From: Mycocentrospora acerina
Taxonomy: Eukaryota; Ascomycota; Dothideomycetes; Pleosporales
DNA length: 64,000 bases
Direction of reading: 5' to 3'
NCBI GenBank assembly: GCA_022701365.1
Contig: JAKUHH010000090.1
Coordinates: 391,001 to 455,000, forward strand
Shown here: one piece after another, positions 9,600 through 19,958 of the stretch
Layout of the letters: each line of letters starts with the position of its first letter
Numbering within the stretch: position 1 is the stretch's first letter
Position numbers and translations under genes: made by a program
The notes under the pieces: model-generated
Told to the model about the DNA's origin: nothing
What the model saw: only the letters and a program-made list of their open reading frames with translations
The model's database searches: none

Positions 9600-12523
9600 C
9601 TAATCATCCATAGGCTTGTCCTCGAGCGTCACGCCTCGAGACGCTGGCGCTGGATCCTCGAGTGTGACGCCCCTGGGTGAAGCGACGTCGTCGCTCTTAA
9701 GACTCCCGGTCGAGTCCCTGTTGGCTGGGCCCCTCAAACTCCCTGTAGAGTCTCGGTTGCCTCTTGTCAAGCTACCACCGCCGCCCTGTCGTCTTGGGAA
9801 AGGCACACGAGTGCTTGACGGTGCTGGGTGTTCGGCAGAGGCGGGAGCAGATACAGGAATAGAAATGGGTATGGGTGCGGGCTCTGCAGTGCCGTTTGTT
9901 ATTACCGTTTCCTCGGCACCAGGGCTATCTGGATTCACGGGCACTTCAAGGGAGCCGCGTTGAGTGGGTTTCCGCGCATCAGTTGGGGATGCCGTGTTGA
10001 CGGGGAACCGGGTCTGGCTTCGATCGCGGCGGTGGGCGCCGGAGCCACGAGCACCAGGACCAGGCGACTTGTCTCGTGGAGAACGTTGCGCAGCAATGGC
10101 CCGTTGGCGCTCCTCCATATTCGCACGTCGGTTACTTTCGTCGGTTGAAATGGCACGTGGACGCTGCGCGCCTGATGAGGAGTGGGTCAAGGTGCTGGCG
10201 CGCTTCAACTCTCCAAAGATGGCATCTTTGTGCGCAAGAAGATCGCGAACGAGGCGGTAGCTGTAGCGCTCATTCATGCTCAAGCTAGAGTCTTGCTTTG
10301 GGCGAAGAATGCACGGCGCAAGTGTATTGGCAAGAGCTGTAACATAAGCATCGTCGGCTGAGGTCAGCTCAATGAGACGAGTGAAGTGAGTGCAGATGGC
10401 ATCCAGAGTCGCAATGTTGGCAAGACGCAATTGGCCGAGCGTGGACTGGAGGACAGAAACGCGCGTCTCCTCTGATGCATCAGTAGCTGTCGTGGTGTAG
10501 ATGGTCTTGATGATTTCGTAGACATGAGACGAGACAAGGGAGTCTAGCAAGACAAGTTAGATACTAGTGTGAATAGAAACGCTGTCATGTACATACCTGG
10601 GAGTTCCAAGAGGTAAAGTTTCAATGCGCTGGCGACAATTGGTACGTCGTACTTTTCGAGCACGTCGTCCTTGAATCTCTTGCCAGTGTTGATTGTAGCT
10701 CGTAGATTGTGCGTTTGTGCAAGCGGGACATCCACAAGCCAGATGCCACGGCGGGCTTCATCGCCCTCTAGGTCAGGGTAATGGTTATCGAGGAAGGTGA
10801 GAATCGTTGTAATCAATACAGGCACACGCTTCTTGTCCGAACGAGCTCGAGCTTCCAGATCGACACCAAATGTTTGTTCTATACCAAGTTAGCAAAGTCG
10901 GTACATGCTATTTTTGGGGGAGGAACTTCTCACCATCTACTGAATTGTAGTAGTTTTCATAAGTCATAACTCTGGGCACGAATGGCCCAGTTCTGTAGTT
11001 TTCAAGCATATATCGTAGATCGCCCAATGGCTGGACTGTCTCTTGGAATAGCATCATCTTATCCACCGTGCTCTGCAGGCTAGGAATAACATTGCTGATG
11101 GCGCCTGAGAAATCAAGAATGACAGCCTTGATAGCCTTTAGCCTGTCCAACTCACAGCGCTCCATAAACTTGAGGTGGTCGACCATGGCCTCTTCCAGGT
11201 TGCAGCGCAAAGAATCGAGCTTCTTCACAGAGGCCTTGTAGCGCTCATCTGACTCGCGAGCTTCTCGCCTGAGCCTCTCTGACGGCGTCTCATTGGGGTA
11301 CTGGTTGTTGAGCGGATTCCAGCCTTGGAGGTACTCCTGAACAGTTCCTACAGGAGTGTCGACGGTGAAGCTACTGTCGGTTGATTTGGTGGACATGGCA
11401 GTAGAGGCGCGGGCCAGAGGCTGCTTCTTCTCGGGAATGCCAGTCAGCTCAAAGGCCTTGGTCTTCCACTGGTAGTTCATCCTGGAGCTGTTTGCAAAAG
11501 TGCTGCCAACGTTGCCAACGAGGCGCAAAAAGCCGTGGTTGACCAAGTCCTGGCCAATTCTTTCCGCATAGCTGACGCTTGTAGCAGCCATGTGCTTCTG
11601 GATGTACTCGGTGATGTCGGAACCGTTGGAGCAGTTGAGGTAGGTTCCAAGAATGGGCACCTTGGTCTCGCCAATCTTGATGGTGTCGAGCATGTGCGTC
11701 AGAATCTTCTTGATCTGGTCGGGCTGATACGTCTCGTCGCCAAGTTCAATGGGGTCGTCCTCGCTCTCCTCGGGCTCGGTCATCTTGATGGTTGGAACCT
11801 TTGCCTTTGGGCTCTGCGTGGCCTCATGTTGCGGGTCTTGGAACGCCAGCTTGTCCTCCTCTTCCAAATCCTCAACCAAACGGCACTTGTTGTAGTACTG
11901 CGAGCGGAACTTGCGCACGGCATCAGCCTGGCGGTCGTGAATCTTGATGCGCGATTGCAGGTCGTCCTGCGAGTTCTGCACGCGAGCGGCATGCGCCTCG
12001 CACCAGCGGCCAAAGGGGTTCACGACAAGCTCGCGAATGTTGGACGCAATCTTCTTGTGGTTCGCAGCAGCAGCCTCCATCTCGGCGCGCACACCCTCGT
12101 AAGCCTGGTCTGTGTCAGCCCACTATGCAAGTGAAGTGTCGTGAAGTCAGGCAGAGTAAAGTCAAGTCATGTCATGTCAAGTCAAGTCGAGTCGAGTAAA
12201 GTTGAGTAAAGTGGACAGGGTAAAGCCTCTACACACCTTTCGTACACTTGCGCCCTCATCTCTGCTGAAGCCTCCGCCCACGCGATCGGTGGCAGGCGAA
12301 ATGCCAGCCAGGCTGTTTCCATAGACCTCCTCAGCATCTGCTCGCATGCGGGCAACGGTGACAATCTGCTGGTTTTCCTGCACGCCCTGCTGCAACTTGC
12401 CGAACAAGACGCCTAGGCCTGGGTACGGTCAGCACATGTGCGGTATAGCAAGCGCCTGTGGTTGGGGGCCATACCGCCCGCATAGTCGCTCGACCAAAAG
12501 GACGCCGCGAATCCGGTAGACAT
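9600..12523 (-). CDS. F-BAR/DEP/RhoGAP protein (Rgd2-like)
   Basis: Five exons, read on the minus strand: 12523-12475, 12418-12237, 12122-10934, 10878-10597, 10543-9600; 881 aa. Order: FCH/F-BAR N-terminus (about 1-190; MSTGFAASFWSSDYAGGLG), DEP-like domain (~210-300), coiled remainder of F-BAR (~360-460), RhoGAP (~475-670; VPIVASALKLYLLELPDSLV), and a disordered Pro/Ser/Arg-rich tail holding a duplicated GVTLED motif. This matches the yeast Rgd2 arrangement, whose members restrain Cdc42/Rho GTPases at curved membranes during polarised growth and septation. The usual arginine-finger signature G-I-[FYW]-R reads GIWL here, so catalysis through the canonical residue is doubtful. Intron 2 (12236-12123) contains GTCAA/GTCGA pentamer repeats. 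It shares a 943-bp promoter with the GGTase-I beta gene. Confidence 0.87.
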
Positions 12524-13466
12524 TGTGGCGTGGGCAGGGAGTCGAGTGGGCAGAAGCGCCTTGCTAAGCCAGAGCAAGAAGAGGCAAGAAAGAAGGGGCT
12601 GTCAATGGGTCGTGGCCGCGGGCGAGCGTGGTAGTGAGCGTGGAGAGGAGCAGTCTGGGGAAGACGCTGGCGCCGGCGGTAGCCAATGTGTGTGACGGGA
12701 GGGCAGTCGTTGGGATTAGCCGATTAGGAGGGCAGTCTGCAACAAAGGAGACTTGGCGAGGAGCGTGAAGAGAAAAAGGACAAGGCAAGGAGAGGACGAA
12801 GCAGAAGAAGAAGAAGAATACGAACAAGCACAAGCGACTGCAGGTTCAGGAGCGCTCTGCAGTCAGCTACTAGGTGCGACTCGGAGCGAGCTGAAGCCCA
12901 GGGCTGACGACAGGGATGTACGAAAGGCCGTTTGCCAACAGCGGACCCTTTGCTCAAGCCTTGCGTAACACGCCGCGGGCACGGGCTAGCAGAGATATAA
13001 ATATAAACGTTGCTGGCAATTCGCCGGCGAGCCCCATGCCCTGCAGGGAAATGGTCCATGTGGGAGAACGTCAAGACTGAGTGACTTGACGGAGTGACTG
13101 ACTGCACTGACTGGCTGACTGCACTGGCTGACTGCACTGGCTGGAGTGACTGCACCTAATGACTGCCTGACTGCTGGACTGCCTAACTGCCTGACTGCCT
13201 GACTGCCTACCTGCTTGCTACACCACACCAAACACAGCGGTGCGCTGCCAACAGTCACGGGACGAGCAAGCATCATCAATCCCATCGTGTGCCCCCTCGA
13301 GCGCTAGGTGCTCTCGCAGCAAGTCGGGCTATATAGCTATAGCTGGTCACGTTGCTGATCAACTACCTACTTTGCCCTCCCCCGCCCTGAGCCCACCCAA
13401 ATCTCGGGGAAACTCTGAGACGTGTTCGGCAGCGGAGCCCAATTCCACGCTGCGCAATCTCTCGCA
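12524..13466. promoter_or_regulatory. Shared divergent promoter region with ACTG-rich minisatellite
   Basis: Lies between the starts of the RhoGAP gene (-) and the GGTase-I beta gene (+). Bases ~13078-13215 are a degenerate tandem array of ACTGACTGC / CTGACTGC-type 8-9-mers. No other gene is supported; frames in this stretch read the repeat. Confidence 0.55.
13072..13215. repeat. CTGACTGC-type tandem repeat
   Basis: Imperfect copies of GACTGACTGC, GGCTGACTGCACT and GACTGCCTGACTGC run head to tail for ~140 bp in the divergent promoter. Confidence 0.7.
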
Positions 13467-14795
13467 ATGGGCACCGAATTTCCAGAGAGCCGCCTCAACT
13501 ATGCCCGCCACATCAAGTACTGGAGGCGGAATCTCAAGACATATCTGCCCAATGCATACACCAGCAATGACGCCAGTCGCATGACCCTGGCCCTCTTCAC
13601 CGTCTCCGCCCTCGACGTGCTAGGAGACTTGAATGCAGCCCTCTCAGCTGAGGAGCGCCAAGGCCACATCGACTGGGTCTACAGCTGTCAACTGCCAGAC
13701 GGCGGCTTTCGACCATGGCCTGGGTCCAACTTTGGGGAGCTGAGAAACGAGGAGAACAAAATCTGGGATCCTGCTCACGTGCCCGGAACCTTTTTCGCCT
13801 TGCTCACCCTCGTCGTGCTGGGAGATGGGCTGGACAGGGTCAAGAGGAAGGAAACATTAGCATGGCTTGTCAAGATGCAGAGACCCGAGGGTGGCTTTGG
13901 GGAGACGCTGGGGGAAGATGATTTTGTCCACGGCGGAAACGACTCGAGATTTGGCTACATGGCCACGGCTATCCGATGGATTCTGCGAGGCAACCTCGAA
14001 GGACCTTGTGAAGGTGTACCTGACATTGACGTCGACAAGTTTGTTGCCTGCGTTCGACAATCCGAGTCCTACGATGGAGGCATCTCCGAGGCGCAGTACC
14101 ACGAGGCCCATGCCGGCTTTACCAGCTGCGCCGTCAACGCCCTGTACTTTCTCGACCGCCTTCCACTCCCACCATCCCAGAAGCCAGATGGTCGTCTTCG
14201 TGGTGTCACCAATCTGCCAGCTACCCTGCATTGGTTCGCATCCCGGCAAACAGCCACGCTGGAAGACGACGATGCCATTGATACATATGGCGATGAGGGC
14301 GACACATCAGCAACCCGTCACGATGCACATTCTTTTGTGAGCCTAAGCGGCCATCCGTCCATGCAGGCTCAAGTCAGCACCGAGGCAAAGAACCCGGAAC
14401 ACTATGAATTAAAATGGGTAGGCATGAATGGCCGATGCAACAAGATTGCAGATACCTGTTACGCGTATTGGGTGTGTGCACCCCTGCAAATCCTCAACCA
14501 TCTTGAGATTGTCGACCGAAAACCCATTCGGAAATGGCTGCTTGACAAGACGCAGCACATGGTGGGTGGGTTTGGTAAAGTCACGGGCGATCCACCAGAC
14601 ATTTACCATTCCTTCTTGGGCCTGGTGGTACTGGCCATGTTGGGAGAGACGGGGCTGCAAGATGTTGACCCAGCGCTGTGCATTAGCAATAAAGCGAGGC
14701 GGCATCTAGAATCACTGTCGTGGAGGAGGGAAATCCTAGGCCAGGGTGTGGCGCAGGACAAAAGCATTGGGCCGGTCAGCGTGAATGGAGAGTGA
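13467..14795 (+). CDS. CDC43: Protein geranylgeranyltransferase type I, beta subunit
   Basis: Single exon, 442 aa from the ATG at 13467. The frame extends upstream without another ATG. The chain has the internal repeats of prenyltransferase beta subunits (DGGFRPWPGS, EGGFGETLGEDD, DGGISEAQYHEAH, VGGFGKVTGDPPD). The zinc ligands are visible as Asp and Cys of ADTCYAYW and the His of DIYHSFLGL. With an alpha subunit encoded elsewhere, it attaches geranylgeranyl to CaaL proteins such as Rho1 and Cdc42. Type I is favoured over farnesyltransferase or Rab GGTase by the overall sequence. An insertion of ~60 polar residues (about 265-320) is unusual relative to the short yeast protein. It is transcribed divergently from a RhoGAP gene. 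Confidence 0.92.
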   Translation: MGTEFPESRLNYARHIKYWRRNLKTYLPNAYTSNDASRMTLALFTVSALDVLGDLNAALSAEERQGHIDWVYSCQLPDGGFRPWPGSNFGELRNEENKIWDPAHVPGTFFALLTLVVLGDGLDRVKRKETLAWLVKMQRPEGGFGETLGEDDFVHGGNDSRFGYMATAIRWILRGNLEGPCEGVPDIDVDKFVACVRQSESYDGGISEAQYHEAHAGFTSCAVNALYFLDRLPLPPSQKPDGRLRGVTNLPATLHWFASRQTATLEDDDAIDTYGDEGDTSATRHDAHSFVSLSGHPSMQAQVSTEAKNPEHYELKWVGMNGRCNKIADTCYAYWVCAPLQILNHLEIVDRKPIRKWLLDKTQHMVGGFGKVTGDPPDIYHSFLGLVVLAMLGETGLQDVDPALCISNKARRHLESLSWRREILGQGVAQDKSIGPVSVNGE

Positions 14796-15213
14796 TTCAC
14801 AGACGGTATTTGTGCCTCTGTAGGACTCGCCAGGTTGCACCCGTTTCCGCATGATAGAAGACCTAATCCATAATGCAAGACACGTACCTGTGTGACATTT
14901 TCCATTTCCCATTTCCATCTGGCACTTTTGTTCTTGCGCCACACTTGCCCTCTCCCTCCGCCACATCGGCACCTCCCACCCTCCAACCTCCGCGCTCGCA
15001 TCATCCCTGCACTAATTTCTCAAGCTCCGAATCCACCAAAAAAGTCCCCCATCAGCAGCAGTAACTTGACGCGCCAACCACACCCACAACCACAACCACA
15101 ACCACCCATTCCACCACACTCGCCCCTCCCACAGACAAGACCACCCTCCTAGAAAGATTAGAGAATCCAACACACCACAAAAGAAGAGAGAGGGGGAGAA
15201 AAGCACGCCCACA
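14796..15213. other. Intergenic, promoter of RRP17
   Basis: CA/CCA-rich and pyrimidine-rich leader upstream of the RRP17 ATG, with several ACCACA units at ~15075-15120. No gene seen. Confidence 0.4.
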
Positions 15214-16059
15214 ATGGCACCCCCGGGAGCGTACAACAGCAGCATCAAGAAGCGCAAAATCGTCACGGCGCCGGCACCAGAAAAGATATCGTTTGACCCC
15301 GAAGCGCGCGCAGAGTACCTGACTGGATTCCACAAGCGCAAGGTTGCGCGGGCCAAGTTTGCACAGGAGGAGAATGCCAAGAAGGAGAAGGAGGAGAAGT
15401 TGAGATTTAGACGCGAGGTATGTATTTTCTCTTCTACTTATTCTACCTGGAACATTCATCTCTTTTGCCCTTTCTAGGGTGGATGTTGTTTCTGGAAGAG
15501 ATTATATATCTATACCTGTACATGCACAACTACAAGAAAAAGGAAAGGAAAGGGAAAAAAAAAACACCAAACAAGCACAAGCTAACCTCTTCGCGCCCTC
15601 CAGCTCCGCCAACAGCGCAAAGACGACCTCGAAAAGCACGTCGCAGAAGTAAACCGGCTAGTCAAGCAAGCAAACGGCGACCTCGACCTCGACCTCCCCC
15701 ACGACTCCTCCGATTCAGAAGACGACGACTTCTCCGGCTTCCCCGACCCAGACACCATCAACGACGAGGAATCCTACATTGACGACGCAAAACACACCAC
15801 CGTGACCATCGAGTCCGTCACCATTGACCGCACGGGCTTCTCGCGCCCCGGCGACGTCGACGAGGAGGCGGAAATGAAGCGCAAAAAGGCAGAGGAGGAG
15901 GGCAAGAAGCGCGTGTGGACCAAGGCGTTTCCAAAGAGCGATAAGCAAAAGGTGAGGAAGAAGAAGTTTAGGTATGAGACAAAGGTGGAGAGGAAGGCGG
16001 AGAGGATGAAGCAGGGGCTGAAGAAGAAGAAGCAGGCGGCGGCGAGGAAGAAGGAGTAG
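15214..16059 (+). CDS. RRP17: Ribosomal RNA-processing protein 17 (Nop25 family)
   Basis: Two exons: 15214-15417 and 15604-16059, with a 186-bp intron; 219 aa. The N-terminus carries the conserved Nop25/Rrp17 block (ISFDPEARAEYLTGFHKRKV followed by a long Arg/Lys/Glu helix). The centre is acidic, and the last 60 residues are strongly basic (KKKFRYETKVERKAER and a poly-Lys tail), typical of nucleolar proteins. Yeast Rrp17 is a 5'-3' exonuclease acting on pre-60S particles. The intron falls at phase 0 inside the conserved coiled helix, and joining restores RFRRELRQQRKDDLEKHV. Confidence 0.88.
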
Positions 16060-16678
16060 GAGTAGTAGGTGGGGATGTCTAAGGGAGTTGTCCAAGGGAG
16101 TTGGAGGGAAGGAGGGAGGCGGTTGATACCCGTGTAAATGGATGGATGGATGGATGGACAGATGGAGGGAGAGGAAATGATTCTTCAGATGCTGGATTAT
16201 TATGAGCACCCAACAGCCTTTGATGGCCTATTTAGGCATGCAACGAGACTCATGTATCAAGGCGCATCACGTCACAAATCAGTGCATAGCGCAATTGCAA
16301 AACAAAAAAAAAGAGGAAAGAACCACTACCAATGTATTGCCCCGCCCCAAGGCTCGTCTAAAGCCTACAAGCCGTCGCATTGTGCAGTTACAGGAAAGAG
16401 AAATCAAAACGTGCGTATAGGGGAAAAGGGTTTTTTTTGGGGGGATTATAAGGTGGTGCTACTTCCCATCACGGGGACCCTCCTGACAATGCGCCGGTAC
16501 CATTGCAGATCCGTGCACTTGTTCGCTCGACTCGGTGCAGCAGCTTGACAAAAAAATTGGAAATTCGACGGTCGACTCATTCGTCGCTCAGTGAAGCTGT
16601 CGCTCAAGCAAAACAGACGCTCGCCTCAATATTCCACTAGATACAATCAACAGCCGCCAAAGGGAGACGACGAGGAGA
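16060..16678. other. Convergent 3' spacer
   Basis: Lies between the 3' ends of RRP17 (+) and tropomyosin (-). It includes a GGAT run at ~16139-16160. No gene seen. Confidence 0.4.
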
Positions 16679-17317
16679 TCAGATGTTACCGATCTCCTTG
16701 ACAAAGTCGTCGAGCTCCTTCCTGGTATCTGCGTATTTCTTGGCCATCTCCTCGTACTTGGTTTCCCACTGGTCGCGGGACTGCTCGAGGGCTTGGACTT
16801 TGCGTTCGTAGTGGCCCGACTTGACGTCGGTTTGGCGGAGCCTAAAGGGGGGCGGGTTAGCGGGCGGACACGGCATGTGTACAGCAAAGGGGGGCGCACT
16901 TCTCGTTGAGCTCGCGGATGGTCCTGTCAGACTCCTCAGCCTCTTCCTCAAGCACCTGGATCTTGCGCTGCAGGCTCTCGGCCTGGGTGCCGGCCTGAGC
17001 ACCGGCACCGGCCTCGTCCTTGAAGGTCTTGACTTGCGTTTCGAGCTTCTCGACCTCGCCCTCGAGGACCGAGTTCTTGTGCGAGAGCGAGGTAATCTCC
17101 TGCTCCTTCTGTGTCGTCTCCGATTCGAGCTGCTTGACCTTGGCCTTGAGCTCCTCGGCGCGGGCGCCGCTCTCGTCCGCCTCGACGCGGAGAGCTTCCA
17201 TGCGCTGGGTGGCGGGGTCAGCTGTCTGCAGCGGAGCGACGGGGGCCAGGGGCGCTGGGGAGCTGCGAGAGCCATGGCGGGGTAGACGGGGAGACTCACC
17301 TTCTTGATCTGGTCCAT
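16679..17317 (-). CDS. TPM1: Tropomyosin
   Basis: Three exons on the minus strand: 17317-17300, 17204-16900, 16841-16679 (introns 95 and 58 bp); 161 aa, the standard length of fungal tropomyosin. Exon 1 encodes only MDQIKK. The whole protein is a heptad-repeat coiled coil beginning MDQIKKRMEALRVEADES and ending ELDDFVKEIGNI. It binds along formin-nucleated actin cables and the cytokinetic ring, supporting polarised transport. Residues ~79-92 hold an Ala/Gly-rich stretch (DEAGAGAQAGTQAES), a local weak point in the coiled coil. Assignment is firm from length and sequence style. Confidence 0.93.
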   Translation of the reverse strand: MDQIKKVSLPVYPAMALAAPQRPWPPSLRCRQLTPPPSAWKLSASRRTRAAPAPRSSRPRSSSSNRRRHRRSRRLPRSRTRTRSSRARSRSSKRKSRPSRTRPVPVLRPAPRPRACSARSRCLRKRLRSLTGPSASSTRSAPPFAVHMPCPPANPPPFRLRQTDVKSGHYERKVQALEQSRDQWETKYEEMAKKYADTRKELDDFVKEIGNI

Positions 17318-17858
17318 GGCTGTAGCGTGGGCGGGCGGTTGGTTGGGGCGGAGTAGGGCGGGCGGTGCAGAGGGTGCAGAGCAGACGGCGGGCGGCGGGC
17401 GTGGCGGGGTGGATGGGTGGATGCAGGCAAAGGGCGGTGTTGTTGGCAAAGAAATGTGCCAGAGCCAGCGCTGATATGCAGCCCATGGGCGCCGCTGCCG
17501 AAAGGAGGCCGGCCCCTGTCTGCCAAGGCTACGGCCCCGGCGGACCCTGGCCCAAGCTGTGTGGCCTGTGTGGCCTGGCCTGCCCCTAGCAACCAGACGT
17601 AAACACGCCCAGACACAGGCACGTGCACGGATCATGGCCCACCACCGCGACTGCCACTGCCACTATCACTACTGCCACTACCGCTACTACTACCACTACC
17701 GCTACCACTACCACTACCACCACGACTAACACTGCCACTACCACCGCCAACACCACTACCACCACCAACAACACCACAACAACTCCTCCCACAACAACAA
17801 CACCGCCACCACCACCTCCTCCACAAACCCCTCCCACCCCAATGTAACCGCACCCACC
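17318..17858. other. Divergent promoter with ACY trinucleotide tract
   Basis: Lies between the starts of tropomyosin (-) and the securin-like gene (+). Bases ~17640-17800 are nearly continuous ACC/ACT/ACA triplets, which produce spurious poly-Thr and Gly/Val-rich frames. No gene is supported. Confidence 0.5.
17640..17800. repeat. Imperfect ACY trinucleotide microsatellite
   Basis: CACTGCCACTACCGCTACTAC-like triplets continue for ~160 bp upstream of the securin-like gene, probably in its promoter or 5' UTR. Confidence 0.75.
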
Positions 17859-19301
17859 ATGGCCACCCTCGCAGCACACGACCAGGAAAACCTCCTGCGC
17901 GCCCGCCACGCCGGCCCCGCAGGCAAGCCGCTCAACGCTGGCACAAAGGCCCCGAAGACGCCCTTTAAGCTCCCGCTCAACGACGAGAATTCCCTGCAGA
18001 CACACGGCAAGGGCAATGGCAATGGCAAGGGAAAGGCCAAGGGCAGCGAGAACCTGCTCATGACGACCAAGAAGAGCGGCAAGCTGGACGCGAGCGCCTT
18101 CATCACGCCGGCTGGTGAGTCTGGGGACGAGGGCGGCGGCAGACTGCATCTTGGAGACTGACGCACGGCAGCTCAGCGCATACGCGCCCCGCTGGGCATG
18201 AAGACGACTAACGCAAAGGGCAAGAACTTCCAGACACCCGCGCCTCTGTCCTCTGCAAAGACGCAAAAGGTAAGCCCGCGCCTGCGCCGCCCCAAGGTCA
18301 AGATCCACCAGCCCGAGCCAGAGGCGGCCCCAGAAGACCATGTACCCGCGGTCGAGTATATGCCCCCAAAGGAGATCCCGCTCCCAGACGGCATGGACGA
18401 CTACCTCCCCAGCGATATGAAGTTCCCCATGTTCGAGGGCGCAAACATGACGCGCGGTATCTGGGAGACGTACCACAACCCCACCGAGGACGATGGGCGC
18501 ACGCGCATGCAGCGCGAGTTTGACGAGGGTCTTGAGAGGGACTGTAAGAAACGGGACGAGCACTTTGACCGCGTCTTCGAGGAGCAGCAGGCCAGGGACG
18601 ACGCCGAGATGAGGCGCTACTTTGGCATTGAAGAGGCCAAGAAAGAAGCGCCCAGGGCAAACATCAAGCCCGCAGCTCCCAAACGTACGACCTCTGCCCT
18701 TTCGACTATGAGAGCTAGGTCAGCAGCTGCGGCCCTCGCGTCTACCTCGAATCCCAGCTATGCCGCTCCCACAGCTGCTACAAAGTCACGACTTCCCAAC
18801 AGCAACATCCTGAGCAAGAAGCCCGCAAAGCCTGTTGCAGAGCGATCGGCATCGCGCCAAGCAGCTGCCATTGCAGCATCCAAGAGCACAATTGGCTACG
18901 CTCAAGGCCGCGCGACGCGTGCAGGCCCAGCAGTACGCAAGCCGCTCTCCAACGTCACCAAGCCGGCTCCTTTCTCTGCTGCCACGCGTCGCCCGGCCAC
19001 GGCTTCGTCGACACACAACCGCAGTGCAAGCGCAGCTCCAACGATTGGAAGATCGCAGGGCTTAGCTTCGCGCTCCATTTCTATTTCTTCAGACGCTACA
19101 CTCGTTACGGCTCCTACGCAGGACGAAGAATATTACCGCACTGCAGAGGACGTGGATCACGAGATGAGGAAGCTGTTCCTGCAGGACGAGGAGGATGAGG
19201 ATGTCGACGCCTGGATGAGCAACTTCAGCAGTCAGCTACAGGGCGACGTGGCGGATGAGGACCTGGAGGACTTTCAGTTCCAGCTTCCCGAGGGCTTTTA
19301 A
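17859..19301 (+). CDS. Securin-like (Cut2-type) disordered protein
   Basis: Exons 17859-18114 and 18172-19301; 461 aa. Nothing in it looks globular. The N-terminus has a KEN-like element (DQENLL). After the splice comes RAPLGMKTTNAKGKNFQTP, containing an RxxL destruction box in a form (RAPLG..K.TN) that resembles, from memory, the destruction boxes of fission-yeast Cut2. Further on is VEYMPPKEIPLPDGMDDYL, similar to the IEYMPP segment of Cut2, then TRGIWETYHNP and a Lys/Glu helix. The middle (~190-390) is Ala/Ser/Arg-rich. The C-terminus is acidic (DEEDEDVDAWM) and ends DFQFQLPEGF. Securins inhibit separase until the anaphase-promoting complex destroys them. This is motif-level inference; the alternative is an unassigned conserved Pezizomycotina protein. 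Confidence 0.6.
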
Positions 19302-19958
19302 GGCTTTTGAGGGTTTGTCTGTTGCAGGTAGTGTGCAAGTCAGAGTGCTTATGCACCGCATCTGGAGTATTCCCCCATTGTTTGTTTTTTGGTTGCATGT
19401 CTGGAATTGTGTTTATTGTTTTGGATACCTCCCCACGCGCTTGCGTTGCTCTTGTACAGATGTTTTGGGACTGGTAATGGATCGCACGCGTCACAGAGCG
19501 AGTCATGTTGTGTCTTTGTGTGCTTTGCAAGGCTAGGACGCGTCAAGTAGAAATGATCAAAACGCTTTGACTGAACTATGAGGTCATGCCATGGAGACGA
19601 TGCATGGTTCCGATTCCGAGCATTCCAAGCACAACGTTATTTTGGGCCGTGTCCCCAGACTCTTGTTGATGCGCGCATTCGTCAGCACTCGGGGCAGCCC
19701 AGTTGAGATTCGGGCAATAATCGAGTAGAGTGGTACCCAGGCGCACAGTCATCAAGCACCATTGCCATCCAGAGACACCAAAGGTGGTCGCACAGCTGAG
19801 CGTGACGTCCGGTACAGCAACACGTGCGCGCCTTGGACAACGACCCTACCTTGGGCAAGCACCAGACATCTGCCCCCGAAGAAGTCCAGGGCCTCGGACA
19901 TGCTCGAGCCGCGCACCTGTCGACCATCCACCTCCGCAACTGCCCGTCGCCGCCCAAC
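19302..19958. other. Intergenic, promoter of the 5-phosphatase gene
   Basis: 3' UTR of the securin-like gene, then ~400 bp of promoter and leader. The open frame continues upstream of the chosen ATG at 19959 to 19824, but without family similarity. Confidence 0.4.

Noticed and set aside
17586..18563. 325-residue minus-strand frame rich in Gly/Val
   Set aside because: Reads the complement of the ACY triplet tract and of the securin-like exons.
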